Of a stretch of 64,000 nt of DNA, positions 52,482 to 63,472 are shown in pieces. Numbering within the stretch: position 1 is the first letter of the stretch; each line of letters begins with the position of its first letter. The DNA comes from Pseudoalteromonas sp. MEBiC 03607 (GTDB lineage: Bacteria > Pseudomonadota > Gammaproteobacteria > Enterobacterales > Alteromonadaceae). Below the pieces are notes generated by a model, which was not told the origin of the DNA, did no database searches, and saw only the letters and a list, made by a program, of their open reading frames with translations. The translations under genes and the position numbers were made by a program. The stretch is from positions 1,746,501 through 1,810,500 of the forward strand of contig NZ_SRRY01000001.1 of NCBI RefSeq assembly GCF_004792295.1, read 5' to 3'.

Positions 52482-53639
52482 ATGAAAGAACAAACAAAGC
52501 CGTTACGTATTGCCTTGGTGGCAGGTGAGTTATCAGGTGATATTTTAGGTGAAGGGTTAATAAAAGCACTTAAACGCCGTTTTCCTGATGCTATTTTTGA
52601 GGGGATTGCGGGCCCGCGTATGCAAGCGGCTGGTTGCAATACATTATTCGATATGGACGAATTATCAGTGATGGGCCTAGTCGAAGTGCTAGGCCGATTA
52701 CCGCGCCTACTCAAAATACGCAAACAATTGGTGCAGCATTTTATCGACAACCCACCGGATGTATTTATTGGCATTGATGCGCCTGATTTTAATTTACGTG
52801 TTGAAAAACCGTTAAAAGATGCAGGTATCAAAACGATTCAATATGTCAGCCCGTCAGTGTGGGCGTGGCGCGAAAAACGTATACATAAAATCAGTGCGGC
52901 TACCAATTTAGTATTGGCACTATTACCATTTGAAAAAGCCTTTTACGATAAGCACGATGTACCTTGTACATTTGTGGGTCACACATTAGCTGATGATATT
53001 GCGCTTGAGCATGACCAAACCGAAGCGCGTAATCAGCTTGGTTTATCACAAACAGATAAAGTACTTGCTTTGTTACCAGGTAGCCGGGGTTCTGAAGTAG
53101 GGCTTTTAAGCGAAACCTATATTCAAACAGCAGCGAAATTACAGGCGCAAAATCCTGATCTTAAAATTGTAGTGCCGTTAGTCAATGAAAAACGAAAAGC
53201 ACAGTTTTGTGAGATTTTAGAAAGAACAGCCCCTGATTTAACACTGCAATTATTGGATGGTCAATCAAACCTTGCAATGCAAGCTGCTGATGCCATTTTG
53301 CTTGCCTCAGGTACCGCAACGCTTGAAGGCATGCTGTATAAAAAGCCGATGGTCGTGGGCTACAAAATTAAGCCACTGAGTTATTGGATTTTTAAAACAC
53401 TATTCACTTTTAACATTAAATATTTTTCGTTGCCTAATTTATTAGCCGATGAAGAACTTGTTCCAGAATACTTACAAACTGAGTGTAATGTTGAAAACTT
53501 ATCAGCTGCGCTAACACCTATGTTGAATACGGATAACAGCGAATTAAAAGCGCGCTTTTTAGCTATTCATAAAGACATAAGATTAAATGCCAACGAACAA
53601 GCTGCAGCTGCAGTCGCGGAGTTACTAAATGCAAATTGA
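52482..53639 (+). CDS. lpxB: Lipid-A-disaccharide synthase LpxB
   Basis: This peripheral inner-membrane glycosyltransferase joins UDP-2,3-diacylglucosamine and lipid X into the lipid A disaccharide. The 385-residue protein has '[19 protein letters not shown]', '[17 protein letters not shown]' and '[13 protein letters not shown]', and ends '[12 protein letters not shown]'. The ATG at 52482 aligns with E. coli 'MTEQRPLTIALVAGE'; an in-frame GTG at 52455 is less likely. The ribosome site is weak. It overlaps rnhB by 11 bases. It is separated from lpxA by the rlpA-cyd block. Confidence 0.95.
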   Translation: MKEQTKPLRIALVAGELSGDILGEGLIKALKRRFPDAIFEGIAGPRMQAAGCNTLFDMDELSVMGLVEVLGRLPRLLKIRKQLVQHFIDNPPDVFIGIDAPDFNLRVEKPLKDAGIKTIQYVSPSVWAWREKRIHKISAATNLVLALLPFEKAFYDKHDVPCTFVGHTLADDIALEHDQTEARNQLGLSQTDKVLALLPGSRGSEVGLLSETYIQTAAKLQAQNPDLKIVVPLVNEKRKAQFCEILERTAPDLTLQLLDGQSNLAMQAADAILLASGTATLEGMLYKKPMVVGYKIKPLSYWIFKTLFTFNIKYFSLPNLLADEELVPEYLQTECNVENLSAALTPMLNTDNSELKARFLAIHKDIRLNANEQAAAAVAELLNAN

Positions 53640-54234
53640 ACGACCGAATGTTAATTATATAGCAGGTGTAGATGAAGTTGGCCGTGGCCCATTAGTGGGT
53701 GATGTTGTTACCGCTGCGGTAATACTTGATCCGAATAAGCCAATAGCAGGTTTAGCTGATTCTAAAAAGTTATCAGATAAAAAACGCCAATTATTAGCGA
53801 TAGAAATAAAAGAAAAAGCTCTGTGCTATGCCATTGGCCGTTGCAGCCCAACTGAAATTGACGAGTTAAATATTCTACATGCCACTATGCTTGCAATGAG
53901 CCGTGCGGTTGAAGGCTTAAGTGTAAAGCCTGAGTTTGTTTTTATTGATGGTAATCGTGTGCCTAGCCAGTTAACTGTGCCAGCACAGGCGGTAGTAAAA
54001 GGTGATAGCCTCGTTGAAGAGATTTCTGCGGCATCTATTTTAGCGAAAGTTGCCCGTGACGAAGAAATGATTGAGCTTGATAAGCGTTATCCTGACTATG
54101 GCTTTGCAGGTCATAAAGGCTATCCAACTAAAGCGCACTTTGCGGCACTCGAACAATACGGGGCAATTGCAGAGCATCGTAAGAGCTTTAAACCTGTTCA
54201 GCGCATTTTGGCGTTGAAAGGAGAGCAATTGTAA
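53629..54234 (+). CDS. rnhB: Ribonuclease HII
   Basis: This endonuclease removes RNA, including single misincorporated ribonucleotides, from RNA-DNA hybrids. The 201-residue protein has the acidic metal site with Asp15-Glu16 in '[15 protein letters not shown]', Asp107 in 'FIDGNR' and Asp126 in '[19 protein letters not shown]'. The ATG overlaps the lpxB end by 11 bases, and the stop shares one base with the dnaE start (TAATG). The group is thus tightly coupled, linking lipid A, DNA repair and replication genes in one transcript, as in E. coli. Confidence 0.97.
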   Translation: MQIERPNVNYIAGVDEVGRGPLVGDVVTAAVILDPNKPIAGLADSKKLSDKKRQLLAIEIKEKALCYAIGRCSPTEIDELNILHATMLAMSRAVEGLSVKPEFVFIDGNRVPSQLTVPAQAVVKGDSLVEEISAASILAKVARDEEMIELDKRYPDYGFAGHKGYPTKAHFAALEQYGAIAEHRKSFKPVQRILALKGEQL

Positions 54235-57200
54235 TGCCTGCGCCGCAATTTGTTCACTTACGTGTTCACTCAGATTTCTCAATGGTGGACGGCCTTGCTA
54301 AAACCAAGCCGATTGTAGCTAAAGCAGAAGAGTTGCAAATGCCAGCGCTGGCAATCACTGACCAGATGAACTTATGTGGTTTGGTGCGATTTTATGGTGC
54401 GGCGCATGGCGCTGGGATTAAGCCTATAGTTGGTGCTGACTTTTGGTTAAGAAGCCCTGAGTTTGAAGATGAACCAAGTCGCATTACCATCTTAGCGAAA
54501 GATAACGAAGGCTATAAAAACCTTACCTTATTGATCTCTAAAGCGTACCAGCGCGGGCATTTATTTCATCGCCCTGTGGTTGATCGCGAATGGTTGGTAG
54601 AGAATAAAAATGGCCTGATTTTATTATCAGGCGCTAAAGATGGCGACTTAGGCAAAGCCCTACTAAAAGGCAACCCTGGTCTTATTGAGTCTGTGGTTAG
54701 CTTTTATAAGCAGCACTTTAGCGATCATTATTATATTGAGCTTATTCGTACTGAACGCCCCCTAGAAGAAGATTATCTGCATCTGGCTGTTGAGCTTGCC
54801 GCAAAAGAGCAGTTACCTGTGGTAGCAACGAATGAAGTGGTGTTTTTAAAACCAGAAAATTTTGAAGCCCACGAAATCCGAGTGGCAATCCATGACGGTT
54901 ATACCCTAGAAGATAAACGCAGACCAAAACGTTTTTCTGAGCAGCAATATCTAAAAACAGCGGAGCAAATGGCTGAGCTATTTAGCGATATTCCAGAAGC
55001 GTTAGAAAACACCGTAGAAATTGCCAAGCGCTGTAATGTAACCGTGCAGCTAGGAACTTACTTCTTACCTGATTACCCAACCGGTTCACTGAAAATTGAA
55101 GACTTCTTGGTTAAAGTCTCTGAAGATGGTCTTGAAGAGCGTTTACAGTTTTTATTCCCCGATGAGCAAGAGCGCAAAGAAAAACGGGGTGAGTATGATG
55201 AGCGTCTGAAAATAGAGCTCGACGTAATCAACCAAATGGGTTTCCCGGGTTACTTCTTGATCGTAATGGAGTTCATTCAGTGGAGTAAAGATAATAATAT
55301 TCCAGTAGGTCCAGGACGTGGTTCGGGTGCCGGTTCATTGGTTGCTTACGCACTAAAAATCACCGACCTCGATCCACTCGAATTTGACTTACTATTCGAA
55401 CGTTTCTTGAACCCTGAACGTATTTCAATGCCCGATTTCGACGTCGACTTCTGTATGGATAGGCGCGATGAGGTAATTGACCACGTAGCGGCGCTTTATG
55501 GCCGTGACGCGGTATCTCAGATCATCACCTTTGGTACCATGGCTGCAAAAGCGGTTATCCGTGACGTAGGCCGTGTACTTGGTCACCCTTACGGCTTTGT
55601 TGATCGTATTTCAAAATTAGTACCGGGCGATCCGGGCATGACCTTGGCTAAAGCGTTTGATGTTGAGCCGCGTTTACAAGAAGCCTACGACGGTGATGAA
55701 GAGGTAAAAGAGCTTATCGATATGTGTCGCATCCTCGAAGGGTGTACACGTAACGCCGGTAAACACGCTGGTGGTGTTGTAATATCACCAACCACTATCA
55801 CTGACTTTGCGGCCCTTTATTGTGATGATGAAGGTAAATTCCCGGTTACTCAATTTGATAAAAACGACGTTGAGACGGCGGGCTTAGTTAAGTTTGACTT
55901 CTTAGGTTTAAGAACGCTTACCATCTTGCAGTGGGCGCTTGATATGACCAATGAGCGCTTAGCCCGCGAGGGTAAAGAGCCGGTTGATATTAACGCCATT
56001 CCACTTGATGACAAGCCAAGTATTGAGTTATTGCTACGCGCCGAAACCACCGCGGTATTCCAGCTCGAATCTCGTGGTATGAAAGATCTTATTCGTCGTC
56101 TAAAGCCCGACTGCTTCGAAGATATGATCGCACTGGTGGCACTGTTCCGCCCAGGTCCATTGCAATCAGGCATGGTAGATAACTTTATCGACCGTAAGCA
56201 CGGCCGAGAAGAAATATCTTACCCAGACGTTCAGTGGCAACATGAAAGCCTAAAGCCTATTCTTGAGCCGACCTACGGTATCATTCTTTATCAAGAACAA
56301 GTAATGCAAATTGCGCAGGTACTTGCCGGTTATACCCTTGGTGGCGCTGACATGCTGCGTCGTGCAATGGGTAAGAAAAAGCCTGAAGAGATGGCAAAGC
56401 AACGTTCGACTTTTGAAGAAGGCGCTATAAATAATGGCGTTGACGGCGAACTTGCAATGAAAATCTTCGACTTGGTAGAGAAATTCGCGGGTTATGGTTT
56501 TAACAAATCGCACTCTGCTGCTTATGCACTGGTGTCGTATCAAACACTGTGGATGAAGACCCATTATCCAGCTGAGTTTATGGCGGCAGTAATGTCGGCG
56601 GATATGGATAACACCGATAAAATTGTTACCTTGGTTGATGAATGTGAAAACATGAAACTGACCTTGTTACCGCCTGATGTAAATGCCGGTGAGTACAAGT
56701 TTACTGTTAATCTAAAAGGTGAGATTGTTTATGGCATTGGTGCCATTAAAGGCGTGGGTGAAGCACCGGTTGAAGCTATTTTAGAAGCTCGAAGTGAAGG
56801 CGGCCCGTTTAAAGACTTATTTGATTTTTGTGCCAGAGTTGACTTAAAACGCTTAAACAAGCGCGTGGTCGAAAAACTTATCTATGCAGGCGCACTTGAT
56901 CAACTTGGCCCAGATAAAACCCAGCCAGGTCGTGCGACCTTATTAGCGAGCTTAAAAGATGCCATGCGAGCGGCAGATCAACATCATAAAGCAGAGTCAT
57001 TAGGGCAAGCAGATTTGTTTGGTTTATTGGCTACTGAACCAGACGAAGTTGAACAGGCGTTTATCAAAGCGACAGACTTAACTGATAAGCAATGGCTAGA
57101 CGGTGAAAAAGATACCTTAGGGCTTTACTTAACTGGCCATCCAATTAACCAGTACCGTAAAGAACTAAAGCATTACACCTCGGGAAGGCTAGTAGACTTG

Positions 57201-57725
57201 CAGCCCACAAATCGTGATGTGCAGTCAACAGCGGCTGGCCTTGTTATCAATGCCCGAACCTTGATAAATAAAAAGGGAAATCGTTGGGGTCTTATAACTT
57301 TAGATGACAAGAGTGCCCGTATTGATGTACGCTTATTCCCAGAACAGTTTGAAATGTACCAAGATATGCTGCAAGTTAACAATATCTTGGTAATATCCGG
57401 ACAGGTCAGCTTTGATAACTTCTCTGGTGGCATTACAATGACTGCTAGAGACATATGCACCATTGCCGAAGCGCGAGAAAAACGTATAAAAGCGATTAAA
57501 ATGACGCTGAATATGGTGCAGATCGAGGCAAACTTCTTCGATAATTTACAAAAAGTACTTGAACCTTATAAGTTTGGTACATGTCCTATTAAAGTATTCT
57601 ATCAACGTCCGGATGCGTTGGCTGAGATTACCTTAGGGACTGAATGGTGTGTTACGCCTAGTGATGACTTAATTCATAAGTTGTCATTGATGGCGGCGCA
57701 AGATGTAGAACTAGAATTTAATTAA
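54234..57725 (+). CDS. dnaE: DNA polymerase III alpha subunit
   Basis: This is the replicative C-family DNA polymerase. The 1163-residue protein has the N-terminal PHP domain ('[19 protein letters not shown]'), palm motifs with catalytic Asp401 and Asp403 in '[12 protein letters not shown]' (exactly the E. coli positions), and the fingers region '[20 protein letters not shown]'. A helix-hairpin-helix region and the C-terminal OB fold ('[20 protein letters not shown]') that contacts single-stranded DNA follow. Length is close to E. coli DnaE (1160). It begins on the rnhB stop codon. accA follows 16 bp later. Confidence 0.99.
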   Translation: MPAPQFVHLRVHSDFSMVDGLAKTKPIVAKAEELQMPALAITDQMNLCGLVRFYGAAHGAGIKPIVGADFWLRSPEFEDEPSRITILAKDNEGYKNLTLLISKAYQRGHLFHRPVVDREWLVENKNGLILLSGAKDGDLGKALLKGNPGLIESVVSFYKQHFSDHYYIELIRTERPLEEDYLHLAVELAAKEQLPVVATNEVVFLKPENFEAHEIRVAIHDGYTLEDKRRPKRFSEQQYLKTAEQMAELFSDIPEALENTVEIAKRCNVTVQLGTYFLPDYPTGSLKIEDFLVKVSEDGLEERLQFLFPDEQERKEKRGEYDERLKIELDVINQMGFPGYFLIVMEFIQWSKDNNIPVGPGRGSGAGSLVAYALKITDLDPLEFDLLFERFLNPERISMPDFDVDFCMDRRDEVIDHVAALYGRDAVSQIITFGTMAAKAVIRDVGRVLGHPYGFVDRISKLVPGDPGMTLAKAFDVEPRLQEAYDGDEEVKELIDMCRILEGCTRNAGKHAGGVVISPTTITDFAALYCDDEGKFPVTQFDKNDVETAGLVKFDFLGLRTLTILQWALDMTNERLAREGKEPVDINAIPLDDKPSIELLLRAETTAVFQLESRGMKDLIRRLKPDCFEDMIALVALFRPGPLQSGMVDNFIDRKHGREEISYPDVQWQHESLKPILEPTYGIILYQEQVMQIAQVLAGYTLGGADMLRRAMGKKKPEEMAKQRSTFEEGAINNGVDGELAMKIFDLVEKFAGYGFNKSHSAAYALVSYQTLWMKTHYPAEFMAAVMSADMDNTDKIVTLVDECENMKLTLLPPDVNAGEYKFTVNLKGEIVYGIGAIKGVGEAPVEAILEARSEGGPFKDLFDFCARVDLKRLNKRVVEKLIYAGALDQLGPDKTQPGRATLLASLKDAMRAADQHHKAESLGQADLFGLLATEPDEVEQAFIKATDLTDKQWLDGEKDTLGLYLTGHPINQYRKELKHYTSGRLVDLQPTNRDVQSTAAGLVINARTLINKKGNRWGLITLDDKSARIDVRLFPEQFEMYQDMLQVNNILVISGQVSFDNFSGGITMTARDICTIAEAREKRIKAIKMTLNMVQIEANFFDNLQKVLEPYKFGTCPIKVFYQRPDALAEITLGTEWCVTPSDDLIHKLSLMAAQDVELEFN

Positions 57726-57741
57726 TTAGGTAGTTTAGAGC

Positions 57742-58698
57742 ATGAGCCTCAATTATCTTGATTTTGAGCTTCCAATCGCAGAATTAGAAGCAAAAATTGA
57801 AGAATTACAAAATGTAAGCCGCGCTGGCGAATTAGACCTTGGATTAGAAGAGGAAGTCAGTCGATTAAAAGAAAAAAGTGCTGAAATGAAAGAGAAAATT
57901 TTCTCTGAATTAGGTGCTTGGCAGGTTTCTCAGTTAGCCCGTCATCCGTTGCGTCCTTATACTCGTGATTACATCGAGCGCATTTTCACGGAATTTGACG
58001 AACTAGCAGGCGACCGTACCTTCGCTAACGACCCAGCTATATTAGGTGGTATTGCACGTTTTGAAGGTCAACCTGTAATGGTTATCGGCCAACAAAAAGG
58101 TCGTGACACGGCTGAAAAAATCAAACGCAACTTTGGTATGCCAAAGCCAGAAGGTTACCGTAAAGCATTACGCTTAATGGAAATGGCTGAGCGCTTTAAA
58201 ATGCCAATTATGACATTTATCGACACACCAGGGGCATACCCAGGTGTTGGTGCTGAAGAGCGTGGTCAAAGTGAGGCTATCGCACGCAATCTTAAAGTAA
58301 TGGCTGCGTTAAAAGTACCAACGATCTGTACTGTAATTGGTGAAGGTGGTTCAGGTGGTGCACTTGCAATTGGTGTGGGTGACCGCGTTAACATGTTGCA
58401 ATACAGCACTTACTCTGTGATCTCGCCAGAAGGTTGTGCATCAATCTTATGGAAAAGCGCAGATAAAGCACCATTAGCTGCAGAAGCAATGGGTGTAACC
58501 GCAGCGCGCGTTAAAGAGCTTGATTTAATCAACAATGTGATTGAAGAGCCTTTAGGTGGTGCGCACCGCAATTACGATGCGATGGCACGTAATCTTAAAA
58601 ACCAACTTAAACGCGACCTAGCTGAATTACAAGGCCTTTCACTTGATGAAATGCTTGATCAGCGTTACAAACGTTTAATGTCGTTTGGTTATTGCTAA
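57742..58698 (+). CDS. accA: Acetyl-CoA carboxylase carboxyltransferase subunit alpha
   Basis: This carboxyltransferase subunit, with AccD, transfers the carboxyl group from biotin carrier to acetyl-CoA, making malonyl-CoA for fatty acid synthesis. The 318-residue protein begins with the AccA-specific N-terminal helix '[19 protein letters not shown]' and has '[20 protein letters not shown]', '[20 protein letters not shown]' and '[14 protein letters not shown]'. It lies 16 bp after dnaE, as in E. coli. A strong terminator ends the lpxB-rnhB-dnaE-accA transcript. Confidence 0.98.
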   Translation: MSLNYLDFELPIAELEAKIEELQNVSRAGELDLGLEEEVSRLKEKSAEMKEKIFSELGAWQVSQLARHPLRPYTRDYIERIFTEFDELAGDRTFANDPAILGGIARFEGQPVMVIGQQKGRDTAEKIKRNFGMPKPEGYRKALRLMEMAERFKMPIMTFIDTPGAYPGVGAEERGQSEAIARNLKVMAALKVPTICTVIGEGGSGGALAIGVGDRVNMLQYSTYSVISPEGCASILWKSADKAPLAAEAMGVTAARVKELDLINNVIEEPLGGAHRNYDAMARNLKNQLKRDLAELQGLSLDEMLDQRYKRLMSFGYC

Positions 58699-58714
58699 AC
58701 ACTGCTTAAAATTG

Positions 58715-58741
58715 AAAAAAGCCGCTTTTGCGGCTTTTTTT
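58715..58741 (+). terminator. Rho-independent terminator of accA
   Basis: GCCGC (58721-58725), loop TTTT, and GCGGC (58730-58734) extend through flanking A6/T7 into an 11-bp stem with a T-run. Confidence 0.93.
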
Positions 58742-58789
58742 GTTTTATAATGCTGATAACACAGACGCTTGTATACTCATTGGTTTTTA

Positions 58790-60100
58790 ATGCAAACATC
58801 AGATTTATATCACCATTTTTTAGCTCAATTACGGCCGTTGCTGAACGCTGAACACAGCTGCTTTAGTGTTGCCTTATCAGGCGGTGTTGACTCTGTTGTG
58901 TTGTTACATTTAATGAACCAAGTTCAAAAGCAGCTCCCAGAGCTTAAGCTTGAAGCTGTGTATGTTAATCATGGTTTGAGTAAGTATGCCGATGAGTGGC
59001 AAGGATTTTGTAAGTCACTATGTGAAGAGCTCGGTGTAGCATTTAAAGCGGTGCGCGTTGAAATCCAAGAGCGCTCGCGCACTTCACTCGAGGCACAAGC
59101 GCGAGAGGCAAGATACCAAGCTCTTGACGAAAACTGCGTGGCAGGCAGTGTAATACTGCTTGGTCAGCACTTAAATGACCAACTCGAAACCTTCTTGTTG
59201 CGGCTTAAACGCGGCTCAGGCCTGCAAGGCTTAGCATCAATGCCACAAACGCGGTTATTAGCGTCTGGGCGAGTATGTTTTAGACCGCTGATTAATATCA
59301 CACGTGAGCAAATTGAACAGTTTGCCATTAAATTTGCCATTACCCATATCACTGATGATTCAAATGTTGATGAGCGCTTTGACCGCAATTTTTTACGTCA
59401 TCAAGTTTTGCCTATTTTAATGGATCGTTTTCAAGGGTTTGAAAAAAGTGCAGCGCGCAGTATTCGGCTGTTACAACAACAGCAATCGCTGCTCGATGAA
59501 TATACGCAAAGTGACCTTGCACACTGCCAAAATTCACAGGGTGGTTTAAGCTGTGTTGCAATTGCGGAGTTTAGTAAGCCCAGACAAGCAAATCTTGTGC
59601 GTGCGTGGCTAAATCAGTTTACCCATCAACTACCTTCAGAAAATCAGCTACAGCAAATTATTGAGCAAGGTTTAACGGCACAAGCAGATGCGCAGCTAAA
59701 AATTTGTTTGCAAAGCGGCGATGTTCGTCGTCATCAGCAACATTGGTACTTTGTGACTGAGCAGGCAATACCACAGGCAATGGATATTAACTTACAGCCT
59801 ATAGAGCTCACTGATGGCCGTAAACTTATCGTTAAGCAGGGGAAGGGCATCAGAAAGCCTTTAAAAAATGAGCAAGTAAGCGTTGAATTTAATAAGCCGC
59901 AAGCACGTATAAAACCCTTAAAAAAGCCTGGCTCAAACACCTTAAAACATTGGTTTAAAGATGCCAAAGTGGCCCCTTGGTTACGTGCGCAAACACCACT
60001 TATTTTTTATAACGATCAACTCGTGCAAGTAGTGGGCTATTTCACTAGCGCTGAGCACAGTGTTGATGAAGGAATTTTTTGGGAGATATTCTATGAGTGA
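58790..60100 (+). CDS. tilS: tRNA(Ile)-lysidine synthase
   Basis: This ATP-dependent enzyme converts C34 of the CAU-anticodon tRNA-Ile to lysidine, changing its codon from AUG to AUA. The 436-residue protein has the PP-loop SGGVDS at 30-35, 'LGQHLNDQLETFLLRLKRGSG', 'DDSNVDERFDRNFLRHQVLP' and the C-terminal domain 'RKPLKNEQVSVEFNK...WLRAQTPLIFYNDQLVQV' in abridged form. The ATG at 58790 is chosen over a TTG at 58769. No strong ribosome site is visible. It overlaps the next gene by eight bases. Confidence 0.95.
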   Translation: MQTSDLYHHFLAQLRPLLNAEHSCFSVALSGGVDSVVLLHLMNQVQKQLPELKLEAVYVNHGLSKYADEWQGFCKSLCEELGVAFKAVRVEIQERSRTSLEAQAREARYQALDENCVAGSVILLGQHLNDQLETFLLRLKRGSGLQGLASMPQTRLLASGRVCFRPLINITREQIEQFAIKFAITHITDDSNVDERFDRNFLRHQVLPILMDRFQGFEKSAARSIRLLQQQQSLLDEYTQSDLAHCQNSQGGLSCVAIAEFSKPRQANLVRAWLNQFTHQLPSENQLQQIIEQGLTAQADAQLKICLQSGDVRRHQQHWYFVTEQAIPQAMDINLQPIELTDGRKLIVKQGKGIRKPLKNEQVSVEFNKPQARIKPLKKPGSNTLKHWFKDAKVAPWLRAQTPLIFYNDQLVQVVGYFTSAEHSVDEGIFWEIFYE

Positions 60101-60437
60101 ACAACCACATGTTGGTTTATCACTAGTTAATAAGGCACCACTAGGTTTGGTGTTGTCACTGTTAGTTGCTGTTATTGCTGGTTTTGTTTATACAGACTTG
60201 AGCTTACTGACACTACTTTATGCCTTAGCTGGCGGCCTGTTGTGTTCAGTATTGCTACTAGGATATTGGTCAGGTAAAGGTGGTATATTCTTTATTTTAG
60301 GCGTACTTACGCCATTGGCCTTAGTGATGGTATCACCCCTTACCACCATGGCTGCATTGCTCTACTTGTTAAGCGGCTTTTTTGCTGGCTTTTGGCTGGT
60401 ATTACTTTGCTATAAGTTTAAAGTTAAAAAAGCCTAG
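60093..60437 (+). CDS. Small four-helix membrane protein of unknown function
   Basis: This 114-residue protein is one I cannot assign. It has about four hydrophobic helices: 'LGLVLSLLVAVIAGFVY', 'LLTLLYALAGGLLCSVLLLG', 'IFFILGVLTPLALVMV' and 'ALLYLLSGFFAGFWLVLLCY'. The tail is basic ('KFKVKKA'). I take the ATG at 60093 because it overlaps the tilS stop by eight bases and is preceded by GGGAG. Longer starts from 60060 would lie deep in tilS. Translational coupling to tilS is likely. The stop codon lies in the stem of the terminator for the convergent GGDEF gene. Confidence 0.72.
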   Translation: MSEQPHVGLSLVNKAPLGLVLSLLVAVIAGFVYTDLSLLTLLYALAGGLLCSVLLLGYWSGKGGIFFILGVLTPLALVMVSPLTTMAALLYLLSGFFAGFWLVLLCYKFKVKKA

Positions 60438-60453
60438 CGGGGGATGCTAGGCT
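60431..60453 (-). terminator. Terminator shared by convergent genes, strongest on minus strand
   Basis: AGCCTAGC (60431-60438) and GCTAGGCT (60446-60453) form an 8-bp stem with a 7-base loop. On the minus strand a T6 run follows, ending the GGDEF transcript. On plus the tail is only TTCTGTT. The plus-strand stop codon is inside the left arm. Confidence 0.8.
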
Positions 60454-60462
60454 TTCTGTTAA

Positions 60463-61359
60463 TTAAAAAGCTCTGGCGCAGTTTCTTCCTGCTGCTTTAG
60501 CTTTGTACAGACCTTTATCTGCACGGGCAAATACATCATTTTCGCAATCTTGGTTAGTTGCTAAAGTATAACCAATACTTGAAGTTACGCGGTATTGTGT
60601 CATCAAGTTAGACTTTTTCACCAGCCGCATAATTCGTTCTGCAACTACTTTGTTAGTTGTGAATTCTGGGTCGTCAATTAATAGTGCAAACTCGTCGCCA
60701 CCAAAGCGAAAAATTGAGTCTGTTCCTCTAACACTACTGCATAGTACTTCTGAGAACTCTTGTAAAACATCATCACCAATTTTATGACCGAAACTATCGT
60801 TCACTTGTTTGAAATTATCTAAATCAAGCAACATTAGGCTAAATGGTCGGTTTTGGCGACGACAACGTTCAAGCTTTTGCGCCAAACTGTCATTAAATTG
60901 ACTTCGGTTATTTAAGCCTGTTAGGGCATCTTTCGTTGCCAAACGTAATACGCGGTTATACATAATGGCATTACGAAGTGGATAAACCAGCGCACTGTGT
61001 AACTGTTCTAATTTAGCTTCTATGCCTTTACCCATTGGGAATTGGCTAAAGTAAATTAATTGCCCTAAACGCTCACTTTCGATATCTAAATCAAAAGAGT
61101 AAGGCGTTTGAGATGTATCACTCCCTGCACTCTGAGACACGCCGAGTGAAGACTGGAACTGTAATCCCGATAAATTAATCAGTTGTTTTGCATGATTAGC
61201 AAAAATCGTCAGTATATTCTCAATTGAAAGTGTGGTTTGCAGCTTAGCAATTAAGTCATGTGGATTATTTGTTTCATTTATTCGGTAATGCTCTGCCGAA
61301 AACGGCAGAAATTCGCCTCGCGCAGACACTCGCTGCGTCAAAATATGGACATTTTCCAT
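60463..61359 (-). CDS. Soluble diguanylate cyclase with GAF-like N-terminal domain
   Basis: This 298-residue predicted c-di-GMP synthase has no signal peptide or membrane helix. Residues from about 15 to 130 look like a GAF-type sensor domain. The GGDEF domain starts near 'LATKDALTGLNNRSQFNDSL', with intact GGDEF in 'IFRFGGDEFALLID'. An inhibitory I-site RGTD lies five residues before GGDEF, so product feedback is expected. It should therefore be active. It is divergent from the Kef-type antiporter across 139 bp, with a good terminator downstream. The input signal is unknown. Confidence 0.9.
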   Translation of the reverse strand: MENVHILTQRVSARGEFLPFSAEHYRINETNNPHDLIAKLQTTLSIENILTIFANHAKQLINLSGLQFQSSLGVSQSAGSDTSQTPYSFDLDIESERLGQLIYFSQFPMGKGIEAKLEQLHSALVYPLRNAIMYNRVLRLATKDALTGLNNRSQFNDSLAQKLERCRRQNRPFSLMLLDLDNFKQVNDSFGHKIGDDVLQEFSEVLCSSVRGTDSIFRFGGDEFALLIDDPEFTTNKVVAERIMRLVKKSNLMTQYRVTSSIGYTLATNQDCENDVFARADKGLYKAKAAGRNCARAF

Positions 61360-61498
61360 TAAAATTCTCCCCCCGGAGTGTTTAGTTACTCCTACTTAGC
61401 GAGATTTGTGCCACTTTTTTAAACTGGCTGAAAAACAAATGGTTGCTATAGTTAAAGAAGGCTACAGCTTTATCATCAAGTAGAAGGGAGTTTATTGC

Positions 61499-63472
61499 TT
61501 GCAAAATGTGCTGATTCAAGTGTTTGGCTTGCTAGTTGCTGCCGTATTATTTGTTTGGTTCTTCAAACGAATTGGTTTACCACCTATTCTTGCGTACCTG
61601 GCAACTGGGGTGTTGGCGGGGAGTCACGGTATTGGCTGGATGGCGCAAAGCCATGAAATGCACTTTGTGGCTGAGCTAGGTATTGTGTTTTTATTATTTA
61701 GTTTAGGTCTAGAGTTTTCGTTACCCCGTTTAAGGGCTATGCGTAATATCGTATTCGGCCTTGGCTCATTACAAGTGGTTGTCACCAGCATTGTGTTTAT
61801 GCTGATTTTGTTGCTGCTTGATTACAGCTTACTAAATAGTTTTACTATTGCCAGCTTAATGGCGCTATCTTCAACCGCAGTGGTTGTAAAGCTACTTAAA
61901 GAATCTGGAGAGCTTAACCAACGACGAGGCCAACTTGCCATTGGCGTATTGCTATTCCAAGACATCGCGGTTGTGCCATTACTTATTGTTTATCCACTGC
62001 TAGCACAAAGCGGCTCAGAGGAAATTGTAGGCGCATTGGCGTTTGCACTCACTAAAGGCGCATTGGTTTGTGTTTTACTCTTTGCTATAGGTAAGTGGAT
62101 ACTCCCCAAGGTATTTAGCGAAATCGCCTTGGTAAGAACCGATGAGCTATTTATGTTAACCACGCTATTGGTTGCATTATTCGCAGCTGGGCTTACATAC
62201 TTGTTTGGCTTATCAATGGCATTAGGCGCTTTTTTAGCAGGGATGATGTTAGGAGAAAGTCATTACCGTCACCAGCTAGAGGCGGATATTCGGCCATTTC
62301 GCGATATTTTAATGGGGCTGTTCTTTGTCACAGTCGGTATGCAGCTTGATGTACTTTATGTGCTTAGTAGTTGGTATTGGATCATCACTGTACTGGTTGG
62401 CTTGTTGCTCTTTAAAATAGCGGTGTTATCGATTGCTGCTCAAGTAATGGGTGAGCGTAAGCAAGATGCTGTTTCTGCGGGGATCATGCTTTGGCAAATG
62501 GGGGAGTTTGGTTTTGTACTTATTGCCCTTGCTTCGCAGCACCTTTTAATCAGTGCAGAGCAAGCATCGTTTTTAATTGCAGTAGGGGTGCTATCGATGG
62601 CACTCACGCCTTATCTTATCGAAAAAACACCGTTAATTATTAAAAAACTCGGCCTTTTAAGTCAAACCGGGCAACATTGGCAGCAACCCGCTGCGAGTAG
62701 TCCGTTGTACCATAACCATGTTGTGATCTGTGGGTTTTCACGGGTTGGACAAACCATCGCGCGGTTTTTAAAGCCCGAGGCAATTGAGTACGTAGCAGTA
62801 GAGAGTAATCCAATCTTATTGCAAGAAGCAAAAGCCGCTGGCGAGCCTGTTATATTTGGTCATGTAAATCAAAAAGATATTTTAAAGTCAGCTGGGGTAG
62901 AGCGAGCAAGGCTAGTGATCATTACCTTTACCGACTTTGAGCAAACACAAATAGTGGTTGATGCCATCAAGCAAATCGCGCCCAAGGTCAAGATTCTTGT
63001 GCGTATGCGTGATGATAGTGAACTCGAAACACTAAAAGAACTGGGTGTGACAGAAGTGGTGCCCGAAACCCTTGAGGCAAGCTTGATGCTAGTTTCTCAT
63101 GTTCTTTATATGTCTGGAGTGCCTATGACTCGCATTATCCGCAGAGTAAGTAAAGAACGTCGTAACCGTTACCAATTTTTAAATGGCTTTTTTACCGGCG
63201 ACAAGCTCGATGGAGAGGAAGCAAGTTCAGACCGCTTAGAATATTTGCATGTTATTGCTTTACCCGAGCGAGCTTATGCTGTGAACCAAAAAATCAGCGA
63301 ATTAAAACTTGAACAGCGCCGTGTATCTGTAAGGGCACTTCGTAGGCAAGACCGTGAAATTGACGCTCCATCATCGCAAACTATTTTACTGGCTGGCGAC
63401 ATTTTAGTGCTACAAGGTAAACCGCGCCGAGTAGAGCGAGTAGAGCGGTTTTTGCTGGATGGTTTGGAGTAG
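61499..63472 (+). CDS. Kef-type monovalent cation:proton antiporter with RCK domain (CPA2)
   Basis: This 657-residue inner-membrane CPA2 transporter begins at a TTG with GAAGGGAG eight bases upstream. About 12-13 helices span residues 5-385, including the Na/H exchanger-type 'LFSLGLEFSLPRLRAM' and 'GVLLFQDIAVVPLLIVYPLL' with the family Gln-Asp. A TrkA-N (RCK) Rossmann domain follows from about 403 ('HVVICGFSRVGQTIARFL'), with Glu at the end of strand 2 suggesting NAD(H) binding, and a TrkA-C domain lies at about 570-657. It is KefB/KefC/YbaL-like; no KefF/KefG ancillary gene is adjacent. Its stop abuts the convergent patatin gene with no gap. Confidence 0.88.
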   Translation: MQNVLIQVFGLLVAAVLFVWFFKRIGLPPILAYLATGVLAGSHGIGWMAQSHEMHFVAELGIVFLLFSLGLEFSLPRLRAMRNIVFGLGSLQVVVTSIVFMLILLLLDYSLLNSFTIASLMALSSTAVVVKLLKESGELNQRRGQLAIGVLLFQDIAVVPLLIVYPLLAQSGSEEIVGALAFALTKGALVCVLLFAIGKWILPKVFSEIALVRTDELFMLTTLLVALFAAGLTYLFGLSMALGAFLAGMMLGESHYRHQLEADIRPFRDILMGLFFVTVGMQLDVLYVLSSWYWIITVLVGLLLFKIAVLSIAAQVMGERKQDAVSAGIMLWQMGEFGFVLIALASQHLLISAEQASFLIAVGVLSMALTPYLIEKTPLIIKKLGLLSQTGQHWQQPAASSPLYHNHVVICGFSRVGQTIARFLKPEAIEYVAVESNPILLQEAKAAGEPVIFGHVNQKDILKSAGVERARLVIITFTDFEQTQIVVDAIKQIAPKVKILVRMRDDSELETLKELGVTEVVPETLEASLMLVSHVLYMSGVPMTRIIRRVSKERRNRYQFLNGFFTGDKLDGEEASSDRLEYLHVIALPERAYAVNQKISELKLEQRRVSVRALRRQDREIDAPSSQTILLAGDILVLQGKPRRVERVERFLLDGLE